This document shows positions 1 to 6,708 of a DNA stretch of 8,603 nucleotides, piece by piece. The translations under genes were made by a program, and so were the position numbers. Under the pieces are notes generated by a model. That model did no database searches. It saw nothing but the letters and a program-made list of their open reading frames with translations, and was not told the DNA's origin. Source of the stretch: Candidatus Microgenomates bacterium (GTDB lineage Bacteria; Patescibacteriota; Microgenomatia; UBA1406; GWC2-37-13); assembly GCA_016178125.1 (NCBI GenBank), contig JACOTV010000125.1, positions 1 through 8,603 on the forward strand. The letters run 5' to 3'. The first letter of the stretch is position 1. The number at the start of each line of letters is the position of its first letter.

Positions 1-282
1 AAAAGGATGCACTGTCCCATCACGAAAAATACCGGTTTTTACGCGGTAGTATCGCAGTTGGTCCGATAACCCCAGTTCGTCGACTAGGCCACGAAGATGA
101 ACATCTGACTGAAAAAAATGATGGTAAAAACTCTCAAGGTGATTTCCGCCGATTTCGATATAGGTGCCAAGTCCACCGGGTACAGCCGCGCGTTCATAGA
201 CCGTGACGGTGTGTCCGGCTTGTGAGAGGTTATATGCCGCGGTTAAACCGGTTACTCCTGCACCGATTATGGCGATGTCCAT
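1..282 (-). CDS. FAD/NAD(P)-dependent oxidoreductase, amine-oxidase/protoporphyrinogen-oxidase-like (N-terminal 94 residues, 3' end outside window)
   Basis: Only the first 94 codons lie in the window. The protein opens with a short beta strand and a dinucleotide-binding G-x-G-x-x-G loop (residues 7-12, GAGVTG). An acidic residue (E30, in VYER) at the end of the second strand should bind the FAD ribose. A GGLGTY segment follows at residues 36-41, typical of the NAD(P)-binding_8/amine oxidase superfamily that includes protoporphyrinogen oxidases, desaturases and UDP-galactopyranose mutase. Relatives often sit in surface-polysaccharide clusters; the substrate cannot be told. The ATG overlaps the stop of the upstream dehydratase gene by one base (TAATG), so the two are co-transcribed and probably translationally coupled. 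No strong Shine-Dalgarno is seen, only a weak AAGAAG. Superfamily assignment is firm; exact function is open. Confidence 0.85.
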   Translation of the reverse strand, partial: MDIAIIGAGVTGLTAAYNLSQAGHTVTVYERAAVPGGLGTYIEIGGNHLESFYHHFFQSDVHLRGLVDELGLSDQLRYYRVKTGIFRDGTVHPF

Positions 283-1592
283 TACGCGTACTTCTTAAAG
301 AATTTCTTGAACGTCGAATGGACGTAGTCAATATGGATGTCTTCGATGCCTGGGTATACGCCGATAAAAAAGGTATTTGAATGAATGCGATTTGAATTGA
401 CCGGATTCCCAGATACCCGATGATTGATGTTTTTGTATCCTGGCTGCTTCACGATATTGCCCGTAAAGAGTGGACGGGTTTGGACAAAATGCTTTTCTAA
501 ATAGAGCGTGAGATCAAATCTATTAAATGGTGCCTTTTCACGAATTGTTAGGGGGAACGCAAACCAACTGGGGTCTGAGTTGGGGGTTGCTTTTGGGAGT
601 ATGAAATACTGTTCATATTCTTCAAATATTTTGTGATACTTTTTAAAGTTCTCTTTGCGTTTTTTGATAAAACGAGGAACCTTTTTAAGCTGCACACGGC
701 CCATTGCAGCCTGTAGCTCGACGGGTTTTAGATTGTACCCTACTTGGTTAAAAATGTATTTATGGTCATACGGCTCGCCATCGATTTTGTATTGAAATCG
801 CGTACCGCACACGCCGTGTAATCCACCTCCTGCTGCGCCACACCAACACGCTCTCCCCCACTCACGGAGCCCTTGTGTAATCCTCAGAAAACGCAAATCA
901 TTTAAGATTACGGCGCCTCCCTCGCCAGCGGTGGTCATGTGATGTGCGGGGTAAAATGATTCTGTTCCAAAAACGCCAAACGTGCCGGTTTTCTTTCCTT
1001 TATATGTTGAACCTAACGCGTCGCAGTTATCTTCGATTACGTACAAATTATGTTTTTTGGCGAGCTTCATAATGCCGTCCATGTCGTTGGGATTGCCGAG
1101 CGTATGAACGAGCAAAATAAGCCTCGTTTTTTTGGTGATTGCGCGCTCGATGTCTTCGACGCGAGGGTTGAGGGTTTCGGGGTCAACGTCGACGAATACT
1201 GGTTTGAGGCGGTTATGCACCAGCGATGAGACAGCCGTGGGGAACGTGCAAATGGGGGTGATTGCTTCGTCGCCGGGGTTTAGGTGTCCGGCAAACTGAG
1301 TAGACATAAGCGAAGCTACGGCCAACAAATCTGACGATGATCCAGAATTGGTTAGGTATACACGCTTTACGCCCATATACTTGGCCAACTCTTCCTCGAG
1401 CGCCTCCCCCTGCACACCAAGTCCAAACCATCCTTTAAGCATGGCGTCAACCATTGCGTTCAGATCGTCTTCGTCATACACAGCTCCTGCATATTGCACA
1501 GTGTCTTTCCCAGGACGGAACTTTTTCTGGGAAAGGTTGAAGTATTGCGCAACCAGTTTGTGAATTCGATCTTTAACTTGTTTTTCGCTCAT
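282..1592 (-). CDS. rfbH: RfbH-type CDP-4-keto-6-deoxyglucose 3-dehydratase, DegT/DnrJ/EryC1/StrS fold
   Basis: A 436-residue protein, the usual full length for RfbH/AscC (E1). These PMP- and [2Fe-2S]-dependent enzymes remove the C3 hydroxyl of CDP-4-keto-6-deoxyglucose on the way to 3,6-dideoxyhexoses such as abequose, paratose, tyvelose and ascarylose. The DegT fold is visible: NSGSSSDLLA at 82-91 (cofactor phosphate binding), HTLGNPNDMD at 163-172, EDNCDALGS at 187-195, SFYPAHH at 212-218 and EGG at 224-226. The PLP-binding lysine of aminotransferases is replaced by histidine (H217), the hallmark of the dehydratase branch. Candidate cluster cysteines are C190, C249, C251 and C262. Spacing differs from the canonical C-X57-C-X-C-X7-C and reads C-X58-C-X-C-X10-C here. 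The C-terminal block with TRPLFTGNI and IGVYPGIED is also typical. The ATG at 1592 fits the family N-terminus; no Shine-Dalgarno is evident. The reductase partner (RfbI/AscD, E3) and the CDP-glucose genes are not in the window, so the nucleotide sugar is inferred from the family. Confidence 0.92.
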   Translation of the reverse strand: MSEKQVKDRIHKLVAQYFNLSQKKFRPGKDTVQYAGAVYDEDDLNAMVDAMLKGWFGLGVQGEALEEELAKYMGVKRVYLTNSGSSSDLLAVASLMSTQFAGHLNPGDEAITPICTFPTAVSSLVHNRLKPVFVDVDPETLNPRVEDIERAITKKTRLILLVHTLGNPNDMDGIMKLAKKHNLYVIEDNCDALGSTYKGKKTGTFGVFGTESFYPAHHMTTAGEGGAVILNDLRFLRITQGLREWGRACWCGAAGGGLHGVCGTRFQYKIDGEPYDHKYIFNQVGYNLKPVELQAAMGRVQLKKVPRFIKKRKENFKKYHKIFEEYEQYFILPKATPNSDPSWFAFPLTIREKAPFNRFDLTLYLEKHFVQTRPLFTGNIVKQPGYKNINHRVSGNPVNSNRIHSNTFFIGVYPGIEDIHIDYVHSTFKKFFKKYA

Positions 1593-1670
1593 ACAGTGAC
1601 GAAAGATTAAAAGATATTTAGTATATAATACAGCACAGAAAATATATTTCTAGTGTGGTTTATCTGAAAT
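1593..1670. promoter_or_regulatory. divergent intergenic promoter region
   Basis: This 78-bp AT-rich gap separates the leftward rfbH gene from the rightward paralog pair and is the only sizeable non-coding stretch. On the plus strand a perfect TATAAT lies at 1624-1629, 41 bases before the ATG at 1671, but no good -35 lies 16-19 bases upstream. On the minus strand TATACT (complement of 1620-1625) could serve rfbH, with a leader of about 20 bases. The two -10 elements overlap, so the two promoters would compete. No operator-like inverted repeat was noticed. The assignment rests on -10 elements in an AT-rich region and is weak. Confidence 0.4.
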
Positions 1671-2678
1671 ATGAATAATGGCATAATGCTCACCTCTACT
1701 CTTCATGATCCCGGCGCAACCTTAATGGATGTTTTGCCTATCGCATGCGAAAATATCGCTCGTCAATTTGATGGATGGGTTGTTAATGTAACCGATGTGA
1801 CCCATCCAAGCATAATGAATACGCTGGAAGGAACGAGAGGTGTTTATGTCTCGCATACAGATAAGGGCTCATACCCAGCCGTTGATGGTATTGAGCGCGA
1901 TCACTTGTCAGCGGTGAAGCATGGATTACAGATGGCGCGTATCTTGGATTCAAGAGGGCTTATGTATTGCGATGGAGACCGTTTGTCGATGGCAGGAGCA
2001 CACTATGCGCCAGACGTTGCGGACATGGCGCTCACGGTAGGGCGAACAATGGAGCCAGAAAAAACATATCTTACGTTTCCCCGGAGCAAAAAAGACTTTG
2101 CAGACCATCATCCGGCATTGGTATATACTGAAGATGAAATTGTCAGATTATACAGTCGCTCATTCGGGTGCGAAGTCGATCCTGGTAGCACGACCCATGC
2201 TATGTCTCTCGATATTGCCGAGGGGATACTATCACAGTCTGAGCAGCTTGATCCTGTTTCGTTTCCTCATCCAAAATGGCTTTTTATTGCCCATCGATTG
2301 GGTGCTCCTATTCAATCGATACCAACAAATAATGTTCTGCGGTTTGAAACCGCTGAGCAGCAAAGAGCGAAAATTGAGGGTATCTATCGTCGTAAGTTTG
2401 ACTCATATGACGAGTTGGTCAAAGCGGGACATCTGATCAATGCATACGATGAGATTGCGTCACCTCGCGAATGGAAACTGAGGCTCAATACCGAAGGACA
2501 ATACTTATCGTTTCTACGAAAGCATTTGCCTGAGATCGTCGCTGAAGAAGATCGGGCCCACGCGCTGGATCACGAAATCGGACGAACTCTTACGGATATC
2601 GAAACAGCGTGGGATATGCTCACGGGTGAGTACTTTGGAAAACCCAACCCTGAAAGACCTTCATTTGCCCGTGCATGA
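1671..2678 (+). CDS. uncharacterised protein, first of two tandem paralogs; putative GT-A-like glycosyltransferase
   Basis: A 335-residue soluble protein with no signal peptide or membrane segment. I do not recognise the family with certainty. It shares ordered blocks with the next gene: LTSTLHDP (7-14), DGWVVNVTDVT (34-44), YCDGDRLSMA (99-108), PALVYTE (148-154), DPGSTTHAMSLD (170-181), PVSFPHPKWL (195-204), LRFET (223-227) and PREWKLRLNTEGQYLSFL (265-282). A strand near residue 7, a second at 36-40, and a D-x-D-R after a third strand near residue 100 resemble a GT-A fold, in which D-x-D holds metal and sugar nucleotide; that reading is inference. The invariant STLHDP and FPHPKW blocks presumably line the active site. 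The ATG at 1671 aligns with the paralog's start. It ends with a lone TGA in frame with the next gene. Its placement beside sugar-nucleotide and glycosyltransferase genes supports a glycan role. Confidence 0.8.
   Translation: MNNGIMLTSTLHDPGATLMDVLPIACENIARQFDGWVVNVTDVTHPSIMNTLEGTRGVYVSHTDKGSYPAVDGIERDHLSAVKHGLQMARILDSRGLMYCDGDRLSMAGAHYAPDVADMALTVGRTMEPEKTYLTFPRSKKDFADHHPALVYTEDEIVRLYSRSFGCEVDPGSTTHAMSLDIAEGILSQSEQLDPVSFPHPKWLFIAHRLGAPIQSIPTNNVLRFETAEQQRAKIEGIYRRKFDSYDELVKAGHLINAYDEIASPREWKLRLNTEGQYLSFLRKHLPEIVAEEDRAHALDHEIGRTLTDIETAWDMLTGEYFGKPNPERPSFARA
2262..2281 (+). repeat. 20-bp exact repeat, copy 1 (shared FPHPKW codons)
   Basis: These 20 bases are identical to 3285-3304. They encode the core of the FPHPKW block in the first paralog. 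The repeat reflects the gene duplication and strong constraint on this block, not a mobile element. Most of the remaining nucleotide sequence of the two genes has diverged. Confidence 0.85.
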
Positions 2679-2683
2679 TATCT

Positions 2684-2689
2684 TATACT
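2684..2689 (+). promoter_or_regulatory. possible -10 box for a leaderless transcript of the second paralog
   Basis: TATACT lies in the 18-bp gap between the tandem genes. Its last base is 7 nt before the ATG, so transcription started from it would begin at or next to the start codon. No Shine-Dalgarno precedes this ATG, which suits leaderless initiation or translation coupled to the upstream gene. The region where a -35 should lie (about 2660-2666) is only a poor match, so this is a weak call. Confidence 0.25.
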
Positions 2690-2696
2690 GTATTTC

Positions 2697-3845
2697 ATGC
2701 AGAAATCAGTCCTCGCCTCCACACTCCATGACCCTCAAGGCAGACTTCTTAACGACTTACCGAATGCTATAAAGCTGGTTTTGCACTACTACGATGCATG
2801 GGTGGTCAGTTATACCCCCGTTACTAACCGCAGAATGAAGGATGTTCTTCTGAATCACCGGAATGTATTTACTAAACCTCTGAGAATGAAAGATTTACAG
2901 GCGAAAGAGGAAATCGAGTTTAATCACCTGAGGGCACTTGAAATCGCCCGAGATGTAGCAGTCGAAAAGCATATATCACATGTGCAATATACCGACGCCG
3001 ATAGAATCATTATGGCGGCAAACCGTTTTCCTGAATCGTTTGAGCTCTTGAACCAAAAACTCAAAAAGTATACGCGAAAATACAACCTGTATATCAATCT
3101 GCGAAGAACTGCAGACGATTTCTTCATGCATCAATTGCCTCTTGTACAAACGGAGAAAGTTTTTAACAGCCTTTATAGCGAAGCGTTTGATATGCCTATT
3201 GATATAGGCAGCACCGCGCATGTAATCTCACTTGATGTCATCGACGAAGTTCTTGCGATGTCGCCGTATATGCAGCCCGTGAGTTTTCCTCATCCAAAAT
3301 GGCTCATAATCGCGCGCATAATGGATGCACATATCTACTCCGAAGAAATCCCTCACCTGCTTACCTTTGAAACGCCGGAACAATATCGTGGCGAGATCAT
3401 CGATAATATAGTAGATAAGAATCTCCATAGAACTATTGAAAAAAAACTCAATATTGCGATTCCTGCACATCCTCAGACGGGTCAAAAAGCATCAACTGTT
3501 CAATTCAATGAGGAGCAAAAGAGCCCTATAACGAGGGGTGAACTTGAACACGATTATTTTCTGTTGCAGCAAACTTATGAATCCACAATCGGACGATTTA
3601 CCAATGTTTCGTCTCGCGAATGGCGGCTGCGATACCATACGCTCAATCAATACTTGTCTGTTCTTCAAGAATCGCTGCATAGATTTAATTATGAAAAAAC
3701 ATACGAAAATATTCTTGAGCGAAAAATATGCGCGGCGATTGATCAGGCAAAAAAGCAGAGGGATCAAATATTGTATCTGCTTCGCCGAAAGACTCAAACA
3801 GTCGAGCTTACATTCTCTGAGAAATTACAGGAAGGATTTGGGTAA
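2697..3845 (+). CDS. uncharacterised protein, second tandem paralog with central insertion; putative GT-A-like glycosyltransferase
   Basis: A 382-residue soluble protein clearly homologous along its length to the preceding gene. Shared blocks: LASTLHDPQG (6-15), DAWVVSYTPVT (33-43), YTDADRIIMA (98-107), LPLVQTE (147-153), DIGSTAHVISLD (169-180), PVSFPHPKWL (194-203), LTFET (222-226) and SREWRLRYHTLNQYLSVL (306-323). Between FET and REW it is about 42 residues longer. The extra stretch (roughly 240-300) holds a K/Q/P-rich linker and a helix-like segment around EHDYFLLQQTYE. The C-terminal tail is charged and helical. The D-x-D-R motif suggests metal-dependent sugar-nucleotide binding, again by inference. 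The gene starts 18 bases after the previous stop, in the same frame, with no Shine-Dalgarno; a TATACT box ends 7 bases before the ATG. Conservation of all blocks in both copies argues that both are functional, perhaps as partners or for two acceptors. Confidence 0.8.
   Translation: MQKSVLASTLHDPQGRLLNDLPNAIKLVLHYYDAWVVSYTPVTNRRMKDVLLNHRNVFTKPLRMKDLQAKEEIEFNHLRALEIARDVAVEKHISHVQYTDADRIIMAANRFPESFELLNQKLKKYTRKYNLYINLRRTADDFFMHQLPLVQTEKVFNSLYSEAFDMPIDIGSTAHVISLDVIDEVLAMSPYMQPVSFPHPKWLIIARIMDAHIYSEEIPHLLTFETPEQYRGEIIDNIVDKNLHRTIEKKLNIAIPAHPQTGQKASTVQFNEEQKSPITRGELEHDYFLLQQTYESTIGRFTNVSSREWRLRYHTLNQYLSVLQESLHRFNYEKTYENILERKICAAIDQAKKQRDQILYLLRRKTQTVELTFSEKLQEGFG
3285..3304 (+). repeat. 20-bp exact repeat, copy 2 (shared FPHPKW codons)
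   Basis: This is the second copy of the 20-base identity with 2262-2281, in the same codon phase of the second paralog. It could seed recombination between the two genes, although the surrounding divergence makes that unlikely. Confidence 0.85.
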
Positions 3846-3858
3846 ACGTGCATTCCTG

Positions 3859-5424
3859 TCAGAGACCCCAGCTATACAGTGTTGCGGGCCATACTGAGTA
3901 GGGATTATCGTCTAAAGGGTACCGGTCAAGAAACAATTCCTTTTTCATCTGGGTCTCTGCATAGTGAATAACGTCTGCGGGGAGTGACGAATCGTCGATA
4001 AATAAGAATCCGCGTGGATACTGCTTCATAGCTCGATTCAGATCGGTAATATCGCCGATAACACGTACATTACTTACCCGATCAAGATACTTCTCCCCGC
4101 TTCTTGCGACGACAACATTAGTAGTTTTTGTAAGGCCGTTGATGCTTCCTGAGTCATTAATCCATCTAAAAATATACGCAGCCTTGTAGTCTTCTCCTAA
4201 ATACCAATGAAGTCGATCATGCCAGGTATCTATGACGGCTGTTTTGCCCTCCGAGATATGTCCTTTTTGTTTGATGAGATCGTAAACGCGATTGTAGTCG
4301 ATGTTTGCGATTTCGCGGAAATCATGGTTGATCGAATAGTATGGCTTTGGTTTAAATACAAATTTGTATCCGTTACCAATAATAAAGAGTGCAAGTAAGA
4401 GTGGTATTACTAATTTCAGATTGAATTTATTGAAAATAGTTCCGTCCTTGATTTTTTGTTGATCACAGATAAGCTCGGTACCATACGTTATAGCATATCC
4501 AAACATCATAAAAAAGAGTGGGAATATGGGGAGTAAATATCGTGATACGTAGGGTCTAAATCCAAACGAAAAAAATGCAAAGTGTACGGCAAGATATGTT
4601 AGTACAAGCAGTGCATTTGATCGTCGAGATACAAATGCCGCAAGAATCCCCAGTATCGCAACGAAGGTGATCATACCGTACTCGCGCCATAGGAACGAAT
4701 GATAGTACCAAAGATTATTTATTCCAGTTGGAGAAATGGCTCCCTGGCGGCTCATGTGCGCCATAAACAACCCCACAATAACAAATGCGACTATCGAAAT
4801 AATAGGACGCCGTTTTACATAGGTCAATGAGGAGGCCGTTCTCATGAGAACGAAGTGTCCGACGAGAGCAATAAGGAGAATGATGAATTGCGCATGGGTG
4901 AACCAGCCGAGGAGGATTGAGATAATAAAAAGCAAAATATTCCTCGAAGTGCGGCTTTTGTGGTCAATAATCTGTGCATAAAAGTACAGTGTTGTGATCG
5001 TAAGAAGTTGAAGCAGTGAGTAGCTGCGTGCCTGGTCAGACCAAACGATTTGAAAATAGGAAAACGTGGTGAGAAGTGACGCGACGAGCGCGGTACGAAT
5101 ACCGAATAGTTTTTTTGCGAGAAAGAATAGTGCCACAGGGACCAACGAGCCGGCAATTACCGCGGGGAGTCTCGCGGCAAATTCGTGGGTACCAAATAGG
5201 CGGAAACTGAGTGCAATAAGGGTATGAAAGGTATAATTATTTCCCTCAAGATTGATTGCGTGGTTGGTAAACACACCTAATCCGTACTTTAGGTAATAAT
5301 TCGCTTGAGCTGCGGTGCTAAACTCATCAACCCAGAACGGATGGTTGCCGCGTATTCCCCACAAACGAAAGAGAAAGCTTATAAGCGCAAGTGCTGTGAC
5401 ATAGAACCAGGTCGTTTTTTTCAT
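3859..5424 (-). CDS. GT-C membrane glycosyltransferase, GT39/ArnT (PMT_2)-like
   Basis: A 521-residue polytopic membrane protein. After TM1 (about 7-22) comes the first periplasmic loop with FWVDEFSTA, whose D33-E34 matches the catalytic acidic pair of PMT/ArnT-type GT-C enzymes. HEFAARLPAV (80-89) and SDQARSYSL (129-137) are further hallmarks of the family. About ten hydrophobic helices run to near residue 350, followed by a soluble C-terminal domain of about 160 residues. Such enzymes transfer a sugar from a polyprenyl-phosphate donor to a lipid, protein or glycan acceptor on the outer face of the membrane; donor and acceptor cannot be told here. It is the last gene of the leftward operon, starting 3 bases after the upstream stop without a clear Shine-Dalgarno. 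It converges on the paralog pair with a 13-bp gap and no visible terminator. Confidence 0.88.
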   Translation of the reverse strand: MKKTTWFYVTALALISFLFRLWGIRGNHPFWVDEFSTAAQANYYLKYGLGVFTNHAINLEGNNYTFHTLIALSFRLFGTHEFAARLPAVIAGSLVPVALFFLAKKLFGIRTALVASLLTTFSYFQIVWSDQARSYSLLQLLTITTLYFYAQIIDHKSRTSRNILLFIISILLGWFTHAQFIILLIALVGHFVLMRTASSLTYVKRRPIISIVAFVIVGLFMAHMSRQGAISPTGINNLWYYHSFLWREYGMITFVAILGILAAFVSRRSNALLVLTYLAVHFAFFSFGFRPYVSRYLLPIFPLFFMMFGYAITYGTELICDQQKIKDGTIFNKFNLKLVIPLLLALFIIGNGYKFVFKPKPYYSINHDFREIANIDYNRVYDLIKQKGHISEGKTAVIDTWHDRLHWYLGEDYKAAYIFRWINDSGSINGLTKTTNVVVARSGEKYLDRVSNVRVIGDITDLNRAMKQYPRGFLFIDDSSLPADVIHYAETQMKKELFLDRYPLDDNPYSVWPATLYSWGL

Positions 5425-5427
5425 GTT

Positions 5428-5718
5428 TTACAAAAAGAGAAACCGTTTGATTTTTTTTATCTGTCGCTCAAGTGAACTATCTGTTGCTGTTGGGTAGTAG
5501 GTAAATCGTGAGGCTACTTCTATAATGACTTTATTGCTTACCAATAGTTTACTTTGAGCATCGCTGTCGTTTTCGGACTTTCGTACCCAGAATTGCCACT
5601 TCCCCTCTTTGACACTCAGAGGCATCTCGAATTCAACCTCTGTGTTATTCCATACTCCAGTTGGTATTTTACCCGCATTACTCATGACCTGAGATCTTCC
5701 GTCACGGTTCCACCCCAT
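5428..5718 (-). CDS. C-terminal TIG/IPT-like domain ORF, probably the frameshifted end of the upstream gene
   Basis: A 96-codon ORF when started at the ATG at 5718, which overlaps the upstream ORF by 17 bases. It reads as a beta-sandwich: GWNRDGRSQV, then WNNTEVEFEMPL and GKWQFWVRK, ending in a strand NKVIIEV and a basic tail. The pattern W-n-n-T-x-V-x-F-x-x-P followed by G-x-W-x-F-x-V resembles TIG/IPT immunoglobulin-like domains. The first strand expected of such a domain (KVILYGYN) is encoded in this same frame immediately before the ATG, so starting at 5718 would cut the fold. This frame is open back to a TAG near 5776 and offers no better start. The simplest reading is that this is the C-terminus of the 5702-6214 protein moved out of frame. 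Translation as a separate small protein cannot be excluded. Confidence 0.6.
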   Translation of the reverse strand: MGWNRDGRSQVMSNAGKIPTGVWNNTEVEFEMPLSVKEGKWQFWVRKSENDSDAQSKLLVSNKVIIEVASRFTYYPTATDSSLERQIKKIKRFLFL

Positions 5719-6214
5719 GTTGTATCCGTAAAGAATGACCTTTTTGGCCTGATGGGGCTCTAAATGAAGCTATGAGATGCCGATAATCTCGGAATTCAAA
5801 CTGCATGAACGACTCCAGTAGTGTTGGGATTACGGCGACAAGTACAATAAGCACTGGTATAAAAATGGCGAGCTCTTTTTTAACTGCAACGTGCGGACTC
5901 ACCGCAAAAAAATACGAAAGGGTGACGGTGATAAATATATACGTCGCTTTTTCGCGGAGTGGTTGGCGAAAAAACGAGACATAGTCAACTTTTTTGAGCG
6001 CAATAAGTAATAACGTAGCGACAATCGAGGTAGAGAGTCCAATGGCCATAAGCAGGCGTAGATAGTCTAGTTCAAACACTCGTACATCTACTGCGGTGTC
6101 AATAGTCAGCAGATTGAGAAAATGAGCAATCACAATATACCCAAATAGAACCAATGAAAGAAGCTGTGTTATATATATAAGAGCAAGTACGATTTTATGT
6201 AGGATAGGCTTCAT
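5702..6214 (-). CDS. four-TM membrane protein, frame broken before a C-terminal TIG-like domain
   Basis: A 170-codon ORF with four hydrophobic segments (about 8-33, 52-73, 91-105 and 115-133), then a short amphipathic linker to about residue 151. The last residues (after Q157-K158) look non-native. The +1 frame carries on naturally as KVILYGYNMGW, the opening strand of a TIG/IPT-like domain. Removing one base from the five-base A run (T run at 5741-5745 on the plus strand) would fuse this ORF to 5428-5718 as a single 261-residue protein. No functional family is recognised. An outer-face Ig-like domain on a small membrane anchor in a glycosyltransferase operon suggests a scaffold or chaperone for membrane glycosyl transfer, which is speculative. 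The ATG overlaps the preceding stop (ATGA), so the genes are translationally coupled. Confidence 0.7.
   Translation of the reverse strand: MKPILHKIVLALIYITQLLSLVLFGYIVIAHFLNLLTIDTAVDVRVFELDYLRLLMAIGLSTSIVATLLLIALKKVDYVSFFRQPLREKATYIFITVTLSYFFAVSPHVAVKKELAIFIPVLIVLVAVIPTLLESFMQFEFRDYRHLIASFRAPSGQKGHSLRIQHGVEP
5741..5745 (-). other. probable frameshift site (five-base A run on the coding strand)
   Basis: Coding-strand GGC CAA AAA GGT leaves the TIG-like domain in the +1 frame. With one A fewer the frame reads S-G-Q-K-V-I-L-Y-G-Y-N and joins the two ORFs seamlessly. This may be an assembly or sequencing indel, a real inactivating mutation, or a programmed frameshift; the sequence alone does not decide. 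Confidence 0.6.
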
Positions 6215-6708
6215 ATTGTTTTAAATCGACTGACGAATGCGGTGGTCGCCACGTACAGCATTACTAAGTATAGTAGGGCTGACGAGATTGCGGTGGCCTG
6301 TTCAAATCCGACCAAATAATACGAAAACGTAAGTATGAAGAGGATCGCACACGATTTGGCGTGATCTTTCTGAGTAAAGCTTAAAAAGTGTGTACCGATG
6401 AGATACCCGATGAATGCAACTGATGGAGCATCAAGATAGTTAGACAATCGCCCGCCAATTCCTTCCAGGTAAAAAAATATGTAATACATAACCAAAACGG
6501 CAAGGCCGATGACAGTTTTTTGCGGGAGTCCTGGGCGGAGCGTATCAGAATGCATTCTTAGCTGCGGGTGAAGTGCGGGGACATATATTACCATAGTCCC
6601 GATGAAGCAAAGGTGAAGTAACTGTTGATTTATCGCTGTGTTATGACGCGCAATAAAAAAAGAAAGACTTGCAAAGAAAAGAAGCAAGAAGGTCTTATAT
6701 TGGGTCAT
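6211..6708 (-). CDS. small polytopic membrane protein of unknown function
   Basis: A 165-residue, very hydrophobic protein with five or six predicted membrane helices (about 5-21, 29-46, 65-84, 93-112, 119-134 and 138-158). The loops are short; one, near 84-92, reads EGIGGRLSN. No catalytic motif or known family is recognised. It overlaps its neighbours by ATGA on both sides: the GT2 gene's TGA lies within its start, and its own TGA lies within the start of the TIG-membrane gene. That strict coupling suggests balanced synthesis, perhaps as subunits of one membrane complex. It has no Shine-Dalgarno of its own. It could be a small accessory subunit of the GT-C enzymes, or a remnant of a larger polytopic protein. 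Confidence 0.75.
   Translation of the reverse strand: MTQYKTFLLLFFASLSFFIARHNTAINQQLLHLCFIGTMVIYVPALHPQLRMHSDTLRPGLPQKTVIGLAVLVMYYIFFYLEGIGGRLSNYLDAPSVAFIGYLIGTHFLSFTQKDHAKSCAILFILTFSYYLVGFEQATAISSALLYLVMLYVATTAFVSRFKTI

Noticed and set aside
282..1592. Ordinary DegT/DnrJ sugar aminotransferase
   Set aside because: The PLP lysine is replaced by histidine and the C-W-C cysteine cluster is present, which places it in the RfbH dehydratase branch.
2098..2436. 112-codon ORF on the plus strand
   Set aside because: It is an out-of-frame shadow of the first paralog, whose frame is confirmed by conserved blocks.
3492..3797. 101-codon ORF on the minus strand
   Set aside because: It lies antisense within the second paralog, which is well supported by homology with its neighbour; composition and lack of motifs mark it as a shadow.
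3813..3823. Small palindrome (TTCTC-T-GAGAA) near the convergent gene ends, as a terminator
   Set aside because: The stem is 5 bp with a one-base loop, cannot form a stable hairpin, lies within coding sequence and has no T run.
1671..3845. UGA recoded as glycine (Gracilibacteria/Absconditabacteria code), making one fused protein
   Set aside because: Long ORFs in the window have no internal UGA, and UGA ends several genes at start-stop overlaps, so it is a normal stop here.
4842..5156. 104-codon ORF in another minus-strand frame
   Set aside because: It overlaps the GT39/ArnT-like gene in its conserved HEFAARLP-SDQARSYS region, which is certainly coding in the other frame.
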